64,000 bases of DNA from Variovorax beijingensis (GTDB taxonomy: Bacteria > Pseudomonadota > Gammaproteobacteria > Burkholderiales > Burkholderiaceae_C), in contig NZ_VIVL01000008.1 in the NCBI RefSeq assembly GCF_007828835.1, positions 186,001 through 250,000 of the forward strand, in the 5' to 3' direction. Shown piece after piece: positions 21,720 to 29,343 of this stretch. Numbering within the stretch: position 1 is the first letter of the stretch; each line of letters begins with the position of its first letter. The position numbers and the translations under genes are program-made. The notes under the pieces were generated by a model that was given only the letters and a program-made list of their open reading frames with translations, was not told the DNA's origin and made no database searches.

Positions 21720-22765
21720 GGTTTGGATGGGGTGGCGGACGGCTCGGAAAGCTCCACGCGGGTGACATAGCGCGGCAGGCTCCAGGCACCGCCTGCGAAG
21801 CCGCGGCACATGCCGTCGCCCGCGGCGGCGGTGCGCACGAAGTCCCTGCCGTCGAAGCGCCAAGTCTCGCTCGACCAGCAGTCGCCGATGCCCCTGCCTT
21901 TCATGGAGGAAGTGACGCTGCCGTCCTTCTCGTCGAAGTCGCCGTTGGCCCCGATGGCAACGGGCGCATAGGGCGGCTTGTCGTTCGCGATCCAGAGCAG
22001 GCTGGAGTAGTTGTAGGCGCCCATTCCGCAACCGAAGGACAGCAGCACCTTGCGGTCGGTCAGGCGCGAGACGGCCAGCGACTTGGCGTTGAAGTCGTCG
22101 TGGTTGTTGCAAGCGTCCTTGGCGCCGTCCTGCTTCAGCGACGGGAAGATGCGCGCGGCCAGAGCGTCGTCGCCGGGGCGGGCCTTCGGCGGCACGACCA
22201 CTTTCACGACGGGAGCCGGCGCAGGCGGCAGCACCGAGGATTCAGGCTTGCCGCCGCGGCGCACCAGTGCGCCCGGGGTGCCGACACGCCCCTGCACCTC
22301 GTCCATCTTCAGCAGCACAGCATTGAGGCCGGCGAGCGAGAGGACCCACTTCTGTCCGCTGCGGTCCGTGAGCGTGGCATCGTCGTTCTTGAGCAGTTCG
22401 GGAAGCACGGTGCGGACCTGGCCCTGGTCGAGGCTAACGGAGCCGTCCTTGAGTCCGGACAAGGTGGCCTTGCCGACCTTGAACCGCACCGGCCCCTTGG
22501 CGGCCGTCTCGCCGCCGGTCTGCAGGTCGATTTCGATCGGGGTGCCCGGACCCGCTTTGCGGGTGATGAGCATCGACACCGGGTCCGAGCCCTCGCCGCC
22601 TTCCACCTGGTAGCCGGCGGCGCGACAGGTGCGGGTGTTGTCGCAGGCCAGTTCCCAGTCGTTGTGCGAGAACGAGGCGCCCTCCTGGCCGGCAGCACCG
22701 GCCGCACCTGCGGAAAACGCGGCGAACAACAGCGCCGCGGCGGCAGCGATGCGGGCAGGGTTCAT
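21716..22765 (-). CDS. DUF1176 secreted protein
   Basis: A 349-residue protein with a signal peptide (MNPARIAAAAALLFAAFSAGAAG) and a mature part starting SFSHNDWELACDNTRTCRAAGY. That opening, the internal CNNHDDF and the C-terminal GRGIGDCWSSETWRFDG region are DUF1176 features; several cysteines could form periplasmic disulfides. The function of the family is not established. Both ends are coupled: the start overlaps the alaA stop and the stop overlaps the hom start, each by ATGA. A periplasmic protein inside a cytoplasmic amino-acid operon is odd. Confidence 0.82.
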
Positions 22766-23994
22766 GAGTGCGACTTGCTGCGCAGGCGGTACAGCTCCAG
22801 GAACCTGGCGATGCGGTTGATCGCTTCGCGCAGGTCGTCCTCGTGGGGCAGGAACACGATGCGAAAGTGATCCGGCGTGGCCCAGTTGAAGCCCGTGCCC
22901 TGCACCAGCATCACCTTGGTTTCCCTCAGAAGCTCGAGGAAGAACTGGCGGTCGTCCTCGATGGGATAGACCTTGGGATCGAGCTTGGGGAACATGTAGA
23001 GCGCGGCGCTCGGCTTGACGCAGCTCACGCCCGGAATGGCCGTGATGAGCTCGTAGGCCAGGTCGCGCTGGCGCCGCAGGCGGCCGCCGTCGCCGACCAG
23101 GTCGTTGATGCTCTGGTAGCCGCCGAGCGCGGTCTGGATGGCCCACTGTCCGGGCACGTTGGCGCACAGGCGCATGTTCGAGAGCATGTTCAGGCCCTCG
23201 ATGTAGTCCTGCGCCCGCGCCTTGTCGCCCGAAACCACCAGCCAGCCCGCGCGGTAGCCGCACGAGCGGTAGCTCTTGGACAGCGAGTTGAAGGTCAGCG
23301 TGAGCACGTCGGTCGACAGGCTCGCGATCGCGGTGTGCCTGACGCCGTCGTACAGCACCTTGTCGTAGACCTCGTCGGCGAAGATCACCAGGTGGTGCTC
23401 GCGCGCAATGGCAACGATGCTCTTGAGCAGTTCGTCGGAATAGAGCGCACCGGTCGGGTTGTTGGGGTTGATGACCACGATGCCCTTGGTGCGGGGCGTG
23501 ATCTTGGCGCGGATGTCGTCCAGGTCGGGCATCCAGCCGTTGGCTTCGTCGCAGAGGTAGTGCACCGGCTTGCCGCCCGAGAGGCTCGAGGCGGCCGTCC
23601 ACAGCGGATAGTCGGGGGCCGGCAGCAGCATTTCGTCGCCGTCGTTCAGCAGCGCGTTGGTGGCCATGGCGATCAGTTCGCTCGCGCCGTTGCCCAGGTA
23701 GATGTCCTCGAGCGTGACCCCTGCAACACCCTGCTTCTGGGTCTCGTGCATCACCGCCTTGCGGGCCGCGAAGATGCCCTTGCTGTCCGAATAACCCGCC
23801 GACCCCGGCAGGTTGCGGATCATGTCCTGCTGGACTTCTTCCGGCGCGTCGAAGCCGAACACGGCCAGGTTGCCGATGTTGAGCCTGATGATCTTCTGGC
23901 CCTCTTCCTCCATCTGCTTCGCGGCGTCCATGATCGGGCCGCGGATGTCGTAGAGCACGTTGGCCAGCTTGGCCGATTTCTTGAACTGCTTCAA
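22762..23994 (-). CDS. alaA: alanine transaminase-type PLP aminotransferase (AlaA/AlaT)
   Basis: A 410-residue class I aminotransferase. It begins KQFKKSAKLANVLYDIRGPI, the usual N-terminus of AlaA, and carries NPNNPTGALY, DEVYDKVLYDG and the PLP lysine in SLSKSYRSCGYRAGW. It transfers amino groups between glutamate and pyruvate (alanine synthesis). The start is a TTG with GGAGG five bases upstream. The open frame runs further upstream, but those 89 residues lie across the divergent promoter and next gene and were rejected. First gene of the alaA-DUF1176-hom-thrC operon. Confidence 0.92.
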   Translation of the reverse strand: MKQFKKSAKLANVLYDIRGPIMDAAKQMEEEGQKIIRLNIGNLAVFGFDAPEEVQQDMIRNLPGSAGYSDSKGIFAARKAVMHETQKQGVAGVTLEDIYLGNGASELIAMATNALLNDGDEMLLPAPDYPLWTAASSLSGGKPVHYLCDEANGWMPDLDDIRAKITPRTKGIVVINPNNPTGALYSDELLKSIVAIAREHHLVIFADEVYDKVLYDGVRHTAIASLSTDVLTLTFNSLSKSYRSCGYRAGWLVVSGDKARAQDYIEGLNMLSNMRLCANVPGQWAIQTALGGYQSINDLVGDGGRLRRQRDLAYELITAIPGVSCVKPSAALYMFPKLDPKVYPIEDDRQFFLELLRETKVMLVQGTGFNWATPDHFRIVFLPHEDDLREAINRIARFLELYRLRSKSHS

Positions 23995-24096
23995 AGGGCC
24001 CTCCCGGGCGCGGGTTACTACTCGAGGTCGAAAGGCCCTGGAAGGCCTCGTGTCACTGGGAAAACCTATAATTTGACCACAGTTCCCAGTGCCCCG

Positions 24097-24477
24097 ATGA
24101 AGCTCCAGCCCGACAAATCCGACGCCCAGTCCCTTACCGCGCACGGCCCCGGGTGGGTCGCAATCAACAATGAAAAGGTCGAGGGCAGCGTGGTGGTGGG
24201 CTCCCGCGGCGAGCGCTTCGAATGGAACTGCACCCGTTTCGACCAGCTCGGACCCGAGCATTTCGCCCAGCTTGCGTCGCTTGGCGCGGAATTGGTCATT
24301 TTTGGAAGCGGATCACGCATCCGGTTCCCGCAGCCCGCCTGGCTCCAGCCCCTGATGGCCAGGCGCACCGGCGTGGAGACCATGGACACCCCCGCCGCCT
24401 GCCGCACCTACAACATCCTGGCCGGCGAAGGCCGCCACGTGATAGCCGCCCTCCTCGTGGAACCGCCCGAGCGGTGA
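24097..24477 (+). CDS. Mth938-like (DUF498) domain protein
   Basis: A 126-residue small soluble protein. ITAHGPGWV-type opening (LTAHGPGWVAINNEKVEGSV), LVIFGSGSRIRFP and the C-terminal GVETMDTPAACRTYNILAGE are hallmarks of the Mth938/DUF498 family, whose relatives include the mitochondrial complex I assembly factor NDUFAF3. A bacterial role is not established. A perfect TATAAT lies 24 bases before the ATG, but no good -35 is visible. It is divergent from alaA and followed by bcp. Confidence 0.82.
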   Translation: MKLQPDKSDAQSLTAHGPGWVAINNEKVEGSVVVGSRGERFEWNCTRFDQLGPEHFAQLASLGAELVIFGSGSRIRFPQPAWLQPLMARRTGVETMDTPAACRTYNILAGEGRHVIAALLVEPPER

Positions 24478-24611
24478 GAGAAGGCTTTTCGGGGTAAAAT
24501 ACCGGGTTGCGAACAGGCCTGCTGCTCCAGTTAGCAACGACCAATCCTCCATTCGTCGAGTGTGCTGAAAAGCGCCCCGGTCAATGGAAACCAACGGAGA
24601 AAACAAGTTTC

Positions 24612-25088
24612 ATGGCGATCGTTGTCAACAAACCCATTCCTGAATTCGACGCCAACGCCACGGGCGGACTGAAAGTCTCGAATACCTCTCACCTCGGCCA
24701 CGTGCTGGTCATGTATTTTTACCCGAAAGATAACACTCCGGGCTGCACGACCGAAGCCATGCAGTTTCGCGACCGTTACAAGGACTTCGAAAAGGCTGGC
24801 GCCACCGTGTTCGGCGTGTCCCGCGACAACATGAAGTCGCACGACGAGTTCAAGGCCAAGCTCGAACTCCCGTTCGAACTCATCGCCGATACCGAAGAAA
24901 AAATGTGCCACATGTTCGGCGTGGTCAAGAACAAGATCATGTACGGCAAGAAGGTCAAGGGCATCGAGCGCAGCACCTTCCTGATCGGTGCCGACGGCAT
25001 CCTCAAGGCCGAATGGCGCGGCCTCAAGGTCCCGGGCCACGTCGACGACGTGCTCAAGGCCGTCAAGGCCCTCAAGAAGGCCGCCTGA
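24612..25088 (+). CDS. bcp: thioredoxin-dependent peroxiredoxin, Bcp/PrxQ type
   Basis: A 158-residue peroxiredoxin. The peroxidatic cysteine is C45 in NTPGCTTEAMQF. The position five residues later, cysteine in E. coli Bcp (C50), is methionine here; a second cysteine, C99 (EEKMCHMFG), is at the site of E. coli C99. It is therefore either a 1-Cys enzyme or uses C99. It reduces hydrogen peroxide and organic peroxides in the cytoplasm. The Mth938-like gene is 134 bases upstream. Confidence 0.92.
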   Translation: MAIVVNKPIPEFDANATGGLKVSNTSHLGHVLVMYFYPKDNTPGCTTEAMQFRDRYKDFEKAGATVFGVSRDNMKSHDEFKAKLELPFELIADTEEKMCHMFGVVKNKIMYGKKVKGIERSTFLIGADGILKAEWRGLKVPGHVDDVLKAVKALKKAA

Positions 25089-25231
25089 GCGTTACAAGAA
25101 GCGCCGTCTGTGCGCTTTTGCATCCCGCCGTGGGAAATGTCCAACGGACTTTGCAAAGAGCGCGAGACGCGTCACCGCCGGTGTGCATAATGGCCTCATG
25201 CCGTTGAGCTCCACGACCGCATCCCCCGAAC

Positions 25232-25265
25232 AAAGCCGCCTTGGTCTACAGGCGGCTTTTTCGTT
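25232..25265 (+). terminator. rho-independent terminator-like hairpin before phoH
   Basis: AAAGCCGCC and GGCGGCTTT form a nine-pair stem around a 10-base loop, followed by a T-rich TTCGTTTT. It lies 144 bases after the bcp stop and ends 35 bases before the PhoH-family start codon, so it either ends the bcp transcript or acts as an attenuator in the PhoH leader. Confidence 0.65.
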
Positions 25266-25299
25266 TTCTGGTTTCCACTTCCTGCGAGCGACCTGACAC

Positions 25300-27084
25300 A
25301 TGCCATTGCCTCCCGCCCCCACGAAACGCGCCGCATTGCTCTCGCCGGATGCGCACGATGCACCCGCCCGCTCCTCGCACAGGGGATCGCGCCGCTCGGG
25401 CGAATCGCGTACCGATTCGGCATCGTCGAGCGGCTCCTCCCAGCCGCTGGAATTGTTCGACCGCCATGCCGCCGATGCGGTAGGCGGCGGCGTCGAGGCG
25501 CAGCCGGTCCGCGCGAAATCGAAACCCGCACCTTCCCGCGGACAGCGGCAGCAGCCCGCCGCACGCCGGGAGTCCGAGACGCCGGCACCCGCCATCCATG
25601 CGCCTGCACCGCAGCAGCAGCAAGTTGCAGCGCCGCAGGCCCCGGCGCGGCCCAAGCGCAGCAAATCCAACGGCCCGGCCAAGCTCTTCGTGCTCGACAC
25701 CAATGTGCTGCTGCACGACCCGATGTGCCTGTTCCGCTTCGAGGAGCACGACATCTTCCTGCCGATGATCGTGCTCGAGGAACTGGACGGCCACAAGAAG
25801 GGCACCACGGAAGTCGCCCGCAACGGCCGCCAGACCAGCCGCACGCTCGATGCGCTGGCCGCCGCCCAGGACGCCGACATCGCCAAGGGCCTGAAGCTCG
25901 ACACCACCGGCCATCGCGAGGCCGGCGGCAAGCTGTTCTTCCAGACCGCGCCGCTCGACTACGCGCTGCCGATCAGCCTGCCCCAGGGCAAGGCCGACAA
26001 CCAGATCCTCGGCGTGGTGCAGGCCTTGCGCGACCTCTACGCCAATGACCAGCCCGGCCGTCCGAAGCAGGAAGTGGTGCTGGTGTCCAAGGACATCAAC
26101 ATGCGCGTCAAGGCGCGCGCCCTGGGCCTGGCCGCCGACGACTACCAGAACGACAAGACGCTGGAAGACGGCGACCTGCTCTATGCGGGCTCGCTCGCGC
26201 TGCCGGCCGACTTCTGGACGCGCCAGAGCAAGACGGTCGAAAGCTGGCAAAGCGGCAGCAACACCTTCTACCGGGTCAGCGGTCCGCTGGTGCCCAACCT
26301 CTACATCAACCAGTTCGTCTATTTCGAAGCGCCGGGCGAGCCGAGCATGTACGCGCGCGTCACCGAGATCCGCGACAAGACCGCGGTGTTCAAGACGCTC
26401 AAGGACTACAGCTCGGGCAAGAACGCGGTCTGGGGCGTGAACACCCGCAACCGCGAGCAGAACTTCGCGATGAACCTGCTCATGGATCCGGAAGTCGACT
26501 TCGTCACGCTCACCGGCACCGCAGGCACCGGCAAGACGCTGATGGCGCTCGCCTCGGGCCTCACGCAGGTGCTCGACGACCGGCGCTACACCGAGATCAT
26601 CATGACCCGCGCCACGGTGAGCGTGGGCGAGGACATCGGCTTCCTGCCCGGCACCGAGGAAGAGAAGATGGGCCCGTGGATGGGCGCGCTCGACGACAAC
26701 CTCGAGTTCCTCGCCAAGGGCGACGGCGGCGGCGCCGGCGAATGGGGCCGCGCGGCCACCAACGAGCTGATCCGAAGCCGCATCAAGGTCAAGAGCATGA
26801 ACTTCATGCGCGGCCGCACCTTCCTGAACAAGTACGTGATCATTGACGAGGCGCAGAACCTGACGCCCAAGCAGATGAAGACGCTGATCACCCGGGCCGG
26901 TCCGGGCACCAAGATCATCTGCATGGGCAACCTCGCGCAGATCGATACGCCGTACCTGACGGAAGGCTCCTCGGGGCTCACCTTCGCGGTCGACAAGTTC
27001 AAGGGCTGGCCGCACGGAGGACACATCACGCTGGCGCGCGGCGAGCGCTCGCGGCTGGCCGATTTCGCGAGCGACGTGCTCTAG
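25300..27084 (+). CDS. PIN domain / PhoH-family ATPase (YlaK type)
   Basis: A 594-residue two-domain protein. Residues 1-125 are low complexity (Ala/Pro/Ser/Gln rich, with a Q run). A PIN nuclease domain starts at about residue 128 (KLFVLDTNVLLHDP). The PhoH P-loop ATPase domain has GTAGTGKT at about 406-413 and Walker B VIIDEAQNLTP. Such PIN-PhoH fusions are proposed RNA helicase-ribonucleases related to the PhoAT systems, though here no antitoxin gene is fused or adjacent. Its transcript ends at a clear hairpin. Phosphate regulation is not evident. Confidence 0.88.
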   Translation: MPLPPAPTKRAALLSPDAHDAPARSSHRGSRRSGESRTDSASSSGSSQPLELFDRHAADAVGGGVEAQPVRAKSKPAPSRGQRQQPAARRESETPAPAIHAPAPQQQQVAAPQAPARPKRSKSNGPAKLFVLDTNVLLHDPMCLFRFEEHDIFLPMIVLEELDGHKKGTTEVARNGRQTSRTLDALAAAQDADIAKGLKLDTTGHREAGGKLFFQTAPLDYALPISLPQGKADNQILGVVQALRDLYANDQPGRPKQEVVLVSKDINMRVKARALGLAADDYQNDKTLEDGDLLYAGSLALPADFWTRQSKTVESWQSGSNTFYRVSGPLVPNLYINQFVYFEAPGEPSMYARVTEIRDKTAVFKTLKDYSSGKNAVWGVNTRNREQNFAMNLLMDPEVDFVTLTGTAGTGKTLMALASGLTQVLDDRRYTEIIMTRATVSVGEDIGFLPGTEEEKMGPWMGALDDNLEFLAKGDGGGAGEWGRAATNELIRSRIKVKSMNFMRGRTFLNKYVIIDEAQNLTPKQMKTLITRAGPGTKIICMGNLAQIDTPYLTEGSSGLTFAVDKFKGWPHGGHITLARGERSRLADFASDVL

Positions 27085-27111
27085 AAGTCACCGGCTCACG
27101 GCTGGCCAAGG

Positions 27112-27149
27112 GCCCGCGCATGCTCTCTCGAGCCGCGCGGGCTTTTTTT
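27112..27149 (+). terminator. rho-independent terminator of the PIN-PhoH gene
   Basis: GCCCGCGC and GCGCGGGC form an eight-pair GC stem around a 15-base loop, followed directly by seven T residues. Confidence 0.85.
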
Positions 27150-27240
27150 CGCCCGCGGTGACAGGCTCCTGACAAGACGTTGTCAGGAGGCGGGCCGCAC
27201 CATCGAGGCTCCTCTTCAACACAACGAAAGCGAGTCCTTC

Positions 27241-27612
27241 ATGCAAAACGCCATCAGCTGGTTCGAGATTCCGGTCACCGACATCGACCGCGCCCAGGCC
27301 TTCTACGAAACCGTGCTCGGCCGCAAGCTGCGTCGCGAAGACTTCGGCGGGCAGACGCTGGCCGTGTTCCCGTACGACAAACCTGGCGTCGGCGGCGCCC
27401 TGCAGGCCGGCGCGAACGCCAGCGCACGCGCAGGCAGCGGCATCCGCATCTATCTTGACTGCATGCCGAGCATCGACGCCGTGCTGGCGCGCATCGAAAA
27501 GGCCGGCGGCCAGATCGTCGCGCCCAAGTCCGCGCTGCCGCCAGGCATGGGCTTCATCGCCCATCTGCGCGACACCGAAGGCAACGAAGTCGGCCTTCAC
27601 GCGCTCGACTGA
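27241..27612 (+). CDS. VOC family protein (glyoxalase/bleomycin-resistance fold)
   Basis: A 123-residue single-domain protein. WFEIPVTDIDRAQAFYETVLG is the usual first strand-helix unit, and the C-terminal MGFIAHLRDTEGNEVGLHALD supplies the second beta-alpha module with a likely metal-ligand glutamate. Length and repeat structure match small VOC proteins such as PhnB-like or YaeR-like members. The substrate is unknown. It is eight bases upstream of the EVE-domain gene, so the two are probably cotranscribed. Confidence 0.82.
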   Translation: MQNAISWFEIPVTDIDRAQAFYETVLGRKLRREDFGGQTLAVFPYDKPGVGGALQAGANASARAGSGIRIYLDCMPSIDAVLARIEKAGGQIVAPKSALPPGMGFIAHLRDTEGNEVGLHALD

Positions 27613-27620
27613 ACCGCACC

Positions 27621-28070
27621 ATGGCACCACACAACTGGATTGCCGTGGCCAGCGCCGAGCACGCCCGGCGCGGGCGCGACCACAAACCGCTCGGCTTCAT
27701 GCAGGTCGGCCACGGCAAGCTCGGCCCGCTCAAGCGGGTTGCAGCGGGCGACCGCGTCGCCTACTATGCGCCGGCCGCGGTCTTCGGCGGCACCGACAAG
27801 CTGCAGAGCTTCGTCTCGATCGGCATCGTGCAGCCGGGCGTGCCTTACGAAGCGGACATGGGCAACGGCTTTGTTCCATGCCGGCTCGACGTGGCCTACG
27901 CTGCCTCCCGCGAAACGCCGATCGCGCCCCTGCTGGAACAGCTGGCATTCATCGAGAACCCGAAGCAGTGGGGCTACAAGTTCCGCTTCGGGCTGTTCGA
28001 TGTCTCCGACGCCGACATGATGCTGATCGCACGTGCCATGGAAGCCGACCTGAAGGCGCTCGCGCTCTGA
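27621..28070 (+). CDS. EVE domain-containing protein
   Basis: A 149-residue protein. It opens with NWIAVASAEHARRG and contains GPLKRVAAGDRVAYYAP, YEADMGNGFVPCRLDV and LEQLAFIENPKQWGYKFRFG, all typical of the EVE (UPF0310) fold, which is related to PUA and YTH domains and binds modified bases. Stand-alone EVE proteins have no settled role; some accompany modification-dependent restriction, but no nuclease gene is adjacent. It lies between the VOC and GyrI-like genes. Confidence 0.85.
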   Translation: MAPHNWIAVASAEHARRGRDHKPLGFMQVGHGKLGPLKRVAAGDRVAYYAPAAVFGGTDKLQSFVSIGIVQPGVPYEADMGNGFVPCRLDVAYAASRETPIAPLLEQLAFIENPKQWGYKFRFGLFDVSDADMMLIARAMEADLKALAL

Positions 28071-28093
28071 GCGCCACAATCCTCACATCATCC

Positions 28094-28561
28094 ATGCAGA
28101 AGACAACCCCGATGGAACCCGTGCGCCGGCACCACGACGCCTTCCAGGTCGCGGGCCTCACGGTCCGCACCACCAACCGCGAAGAGAACGATCCCGCGAC
28201 CGCCCGCATCGGCGCCCTGTGGGATCTCTTCTTCAGCGAAGAGACATACCGTACGACACCCGGCCGCACCGGCGATGCCCGCCTGTTCGGCGTCTACTCC
28301 GGCTACGAATCCGATGCGCACGGGGCCTTCGACCTGACCGTGGGCGTGGCCGTCTCGGGCGCGGCGGACGGCGTGGCCCTCGAGGCCGGCAACTACCTCG
28401 TCTTTTCGGGCCAGGGCGAGATGCCGCAGATGCTGATCGCCACCTGGAAGCGCATCTGGCAGTATTTCGAGGCACACCCGGAAATCGTGCGCCGCTACCG
28501 CAGCGATTTCGAAGCCTACGAGGGGCCGGACAAGGTGGCGATCCACATCGGAGTTTCATGA
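28094..28561 (+). CDS. GyrI-like small-molecule binding protein (effector-binding domain)
   Basis: A 155-residue protein made of one effector-binding (GyrI/SOUL-like) domain. PVRRHHDAFQVAGLTVRTTN opens it, followed by RIGALWDLFFSE, then FGVYSGYESDAHGAFDLTVG, and a C-terminal AIHIGVS. This domain often binds drugs or amphipathic molecules, either alone or fused to AraC-type DNA-binding domains. Two ATG starts lie six codons apart. The stop codon overlaps a 19-residue ORF that in turn overlaps the WYL regulator start, suggesting that effector domain and regulator are made together. Confidence 0.8.
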   Translation: MQKTTPMEPVRRHHDAFQVAGLTVRTTNREENDPATARIGALWDLFFSEETYRTTPGRTGDARLFGVYSGYESDAHGAFDLTVGVAVSGAADGVALEAGNYLVFSGQGEMPQMLIATWKRIWQYFEAHPEIVRRYRSDFEAYEGPDKVAIHIGVS

Positions 28562-28617
28562 GCACACGCCAGGGCCGGCCCGACGGCTTCGCCCGAACAT
28601 CCCAGGGAGCGCGCTGA
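28558..28617 (+). CDS. possible 19-residue coupling peptide between GyrI-like and WYL genes
   Basis: The ATG overlaps the GyrI-like stop (ATGA) and its TGA overlaps the WYL gene ATG (TGATG); GGAG lies five bases before its ATG. The peptide is basic (STRQGRPDGFARTSQGAR) and hydrophilic. The exact tiling suggests a translational relay between the two flanking genes, but a chance ORF in GC-rich DNA is possible. Confidence 0.35.
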   Translation: MSTRQGRPDGFARTSQGAR

Positions 28618-29330
28618 TGCGCCGCGCCGACCGCCTGTTCCAGCTCGTGCAGATCATCCGCGGGCGCCGGCTCACCACGGCCGCGTTCCTGGCGCAGCGC
28701 CTCGAGGTGTCGGAGCGGACCGTCTACCGCGACGTGGCCGACCTGCAGCACCAGGGCGTACCCATCGAGGGCGAGGCCGGCGTGGGCTACAGGCTCGGTG
28801 CGGGCTTCGAGCTGCCGCCGCTGATGTTCACGCAGGACGAGGCTTCGGCGCTCGTGGCCGCGGCCCGCCTGGCGCAGAGCTGGGTCGATCCGGCACTCGC
28901 GCGCGACATCGAAACCGGGCTCGGCAAGATCCTTTCGGTGCTGCCGCCGGCGGCCCGCGTCTCGGCCGAGGCGCTGGCACTCTACGCCCCCGCGCTGGGG
29001 CTGGGCGATGCCCTGCGCACGCGGCTGCAGACCCTGCGCGAAGCCGTGCAGGCGCGCCAGAAACTGCGCCTTCACTATCGCGACGTTTCGGGTGATGCCA
29101 GCGAACGCACCGTGCGTCCGCTCGGCTGCTTCTACTGGGGCAAGGTCTGGACGCTTTCGACCTGGTGCGAACTGCGCAACGACTTCCGCGGTTTTCGCAT
29201 CGATCGCATGGATGCCGTCGACGTGCTGCCCGAACGCTTTCGCGACGAAGCAGGCAAGACGCTGGCCGACATGCTGCGCCAGGTGAAGGCGCGAACGGCC
29301 GAAGCGAAGCTGCTGGAGCAGCAGAAATGA
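28617..29330 (+). CDS. YafY-type transcriptional regulator (HTH_11 + WYL domain)
   Basis: A 237-residue regulator. An N-terminal winged helix-turn-helix (RRLTTAAFLAQRLEVSERTV, then YRDVADLQHQGVPI) is followed by a WYL domain (LRLHYRDVSGDASERTVRPL, then GCFYWGKVWTLSTWCELRND). WYL domains sense ligands or nucleic-acid-related signals. GGGAG lies upstream of the ATG. With the GyrI-like gene before it, this looks like a sensor-regulator pair. The targets are unknown. It converges with dnaB, 13 bases apart. Confidence 0.88.
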   Translation: MRRADRLFQLVQIIRGRRLTTAAFLAQRLEVSERTVYRDVADLQHQGVPIEGEAGVGYRLGAGFELPPLMFTQDEASALVAAARLAQSWVDPALARDIETGLGKILSVLPPAARVSAEALALYAPALGLGDALRTRLQTLREAVQARQKLRLHYRDVSGDASERTVRPLGCFYWGKVWTLSTWCELRNDFRGFRIDRMDAVDVLPERFRDEAGKTLADMLRQVKARTAEAKLLEQQK

Positions 29331-29343
29331 AGTCGCGACGACG

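Noticed and set aside
23995..24261. N-terminal extension of alaA by 89 codons
   Set aside because: It runs through the divergent promoter region and the Mth938-like coding sequence; the conserved N-terminus and GGAGG fix the TTG start.
25152..25192. Complete sigma-70 promoter TTGCAA ... CATAAT before the PhoH-family gene
   Set aside because: The two elements are 29 bases apart, too far for a promoter; only the -10-like element is kept as a weak hint.
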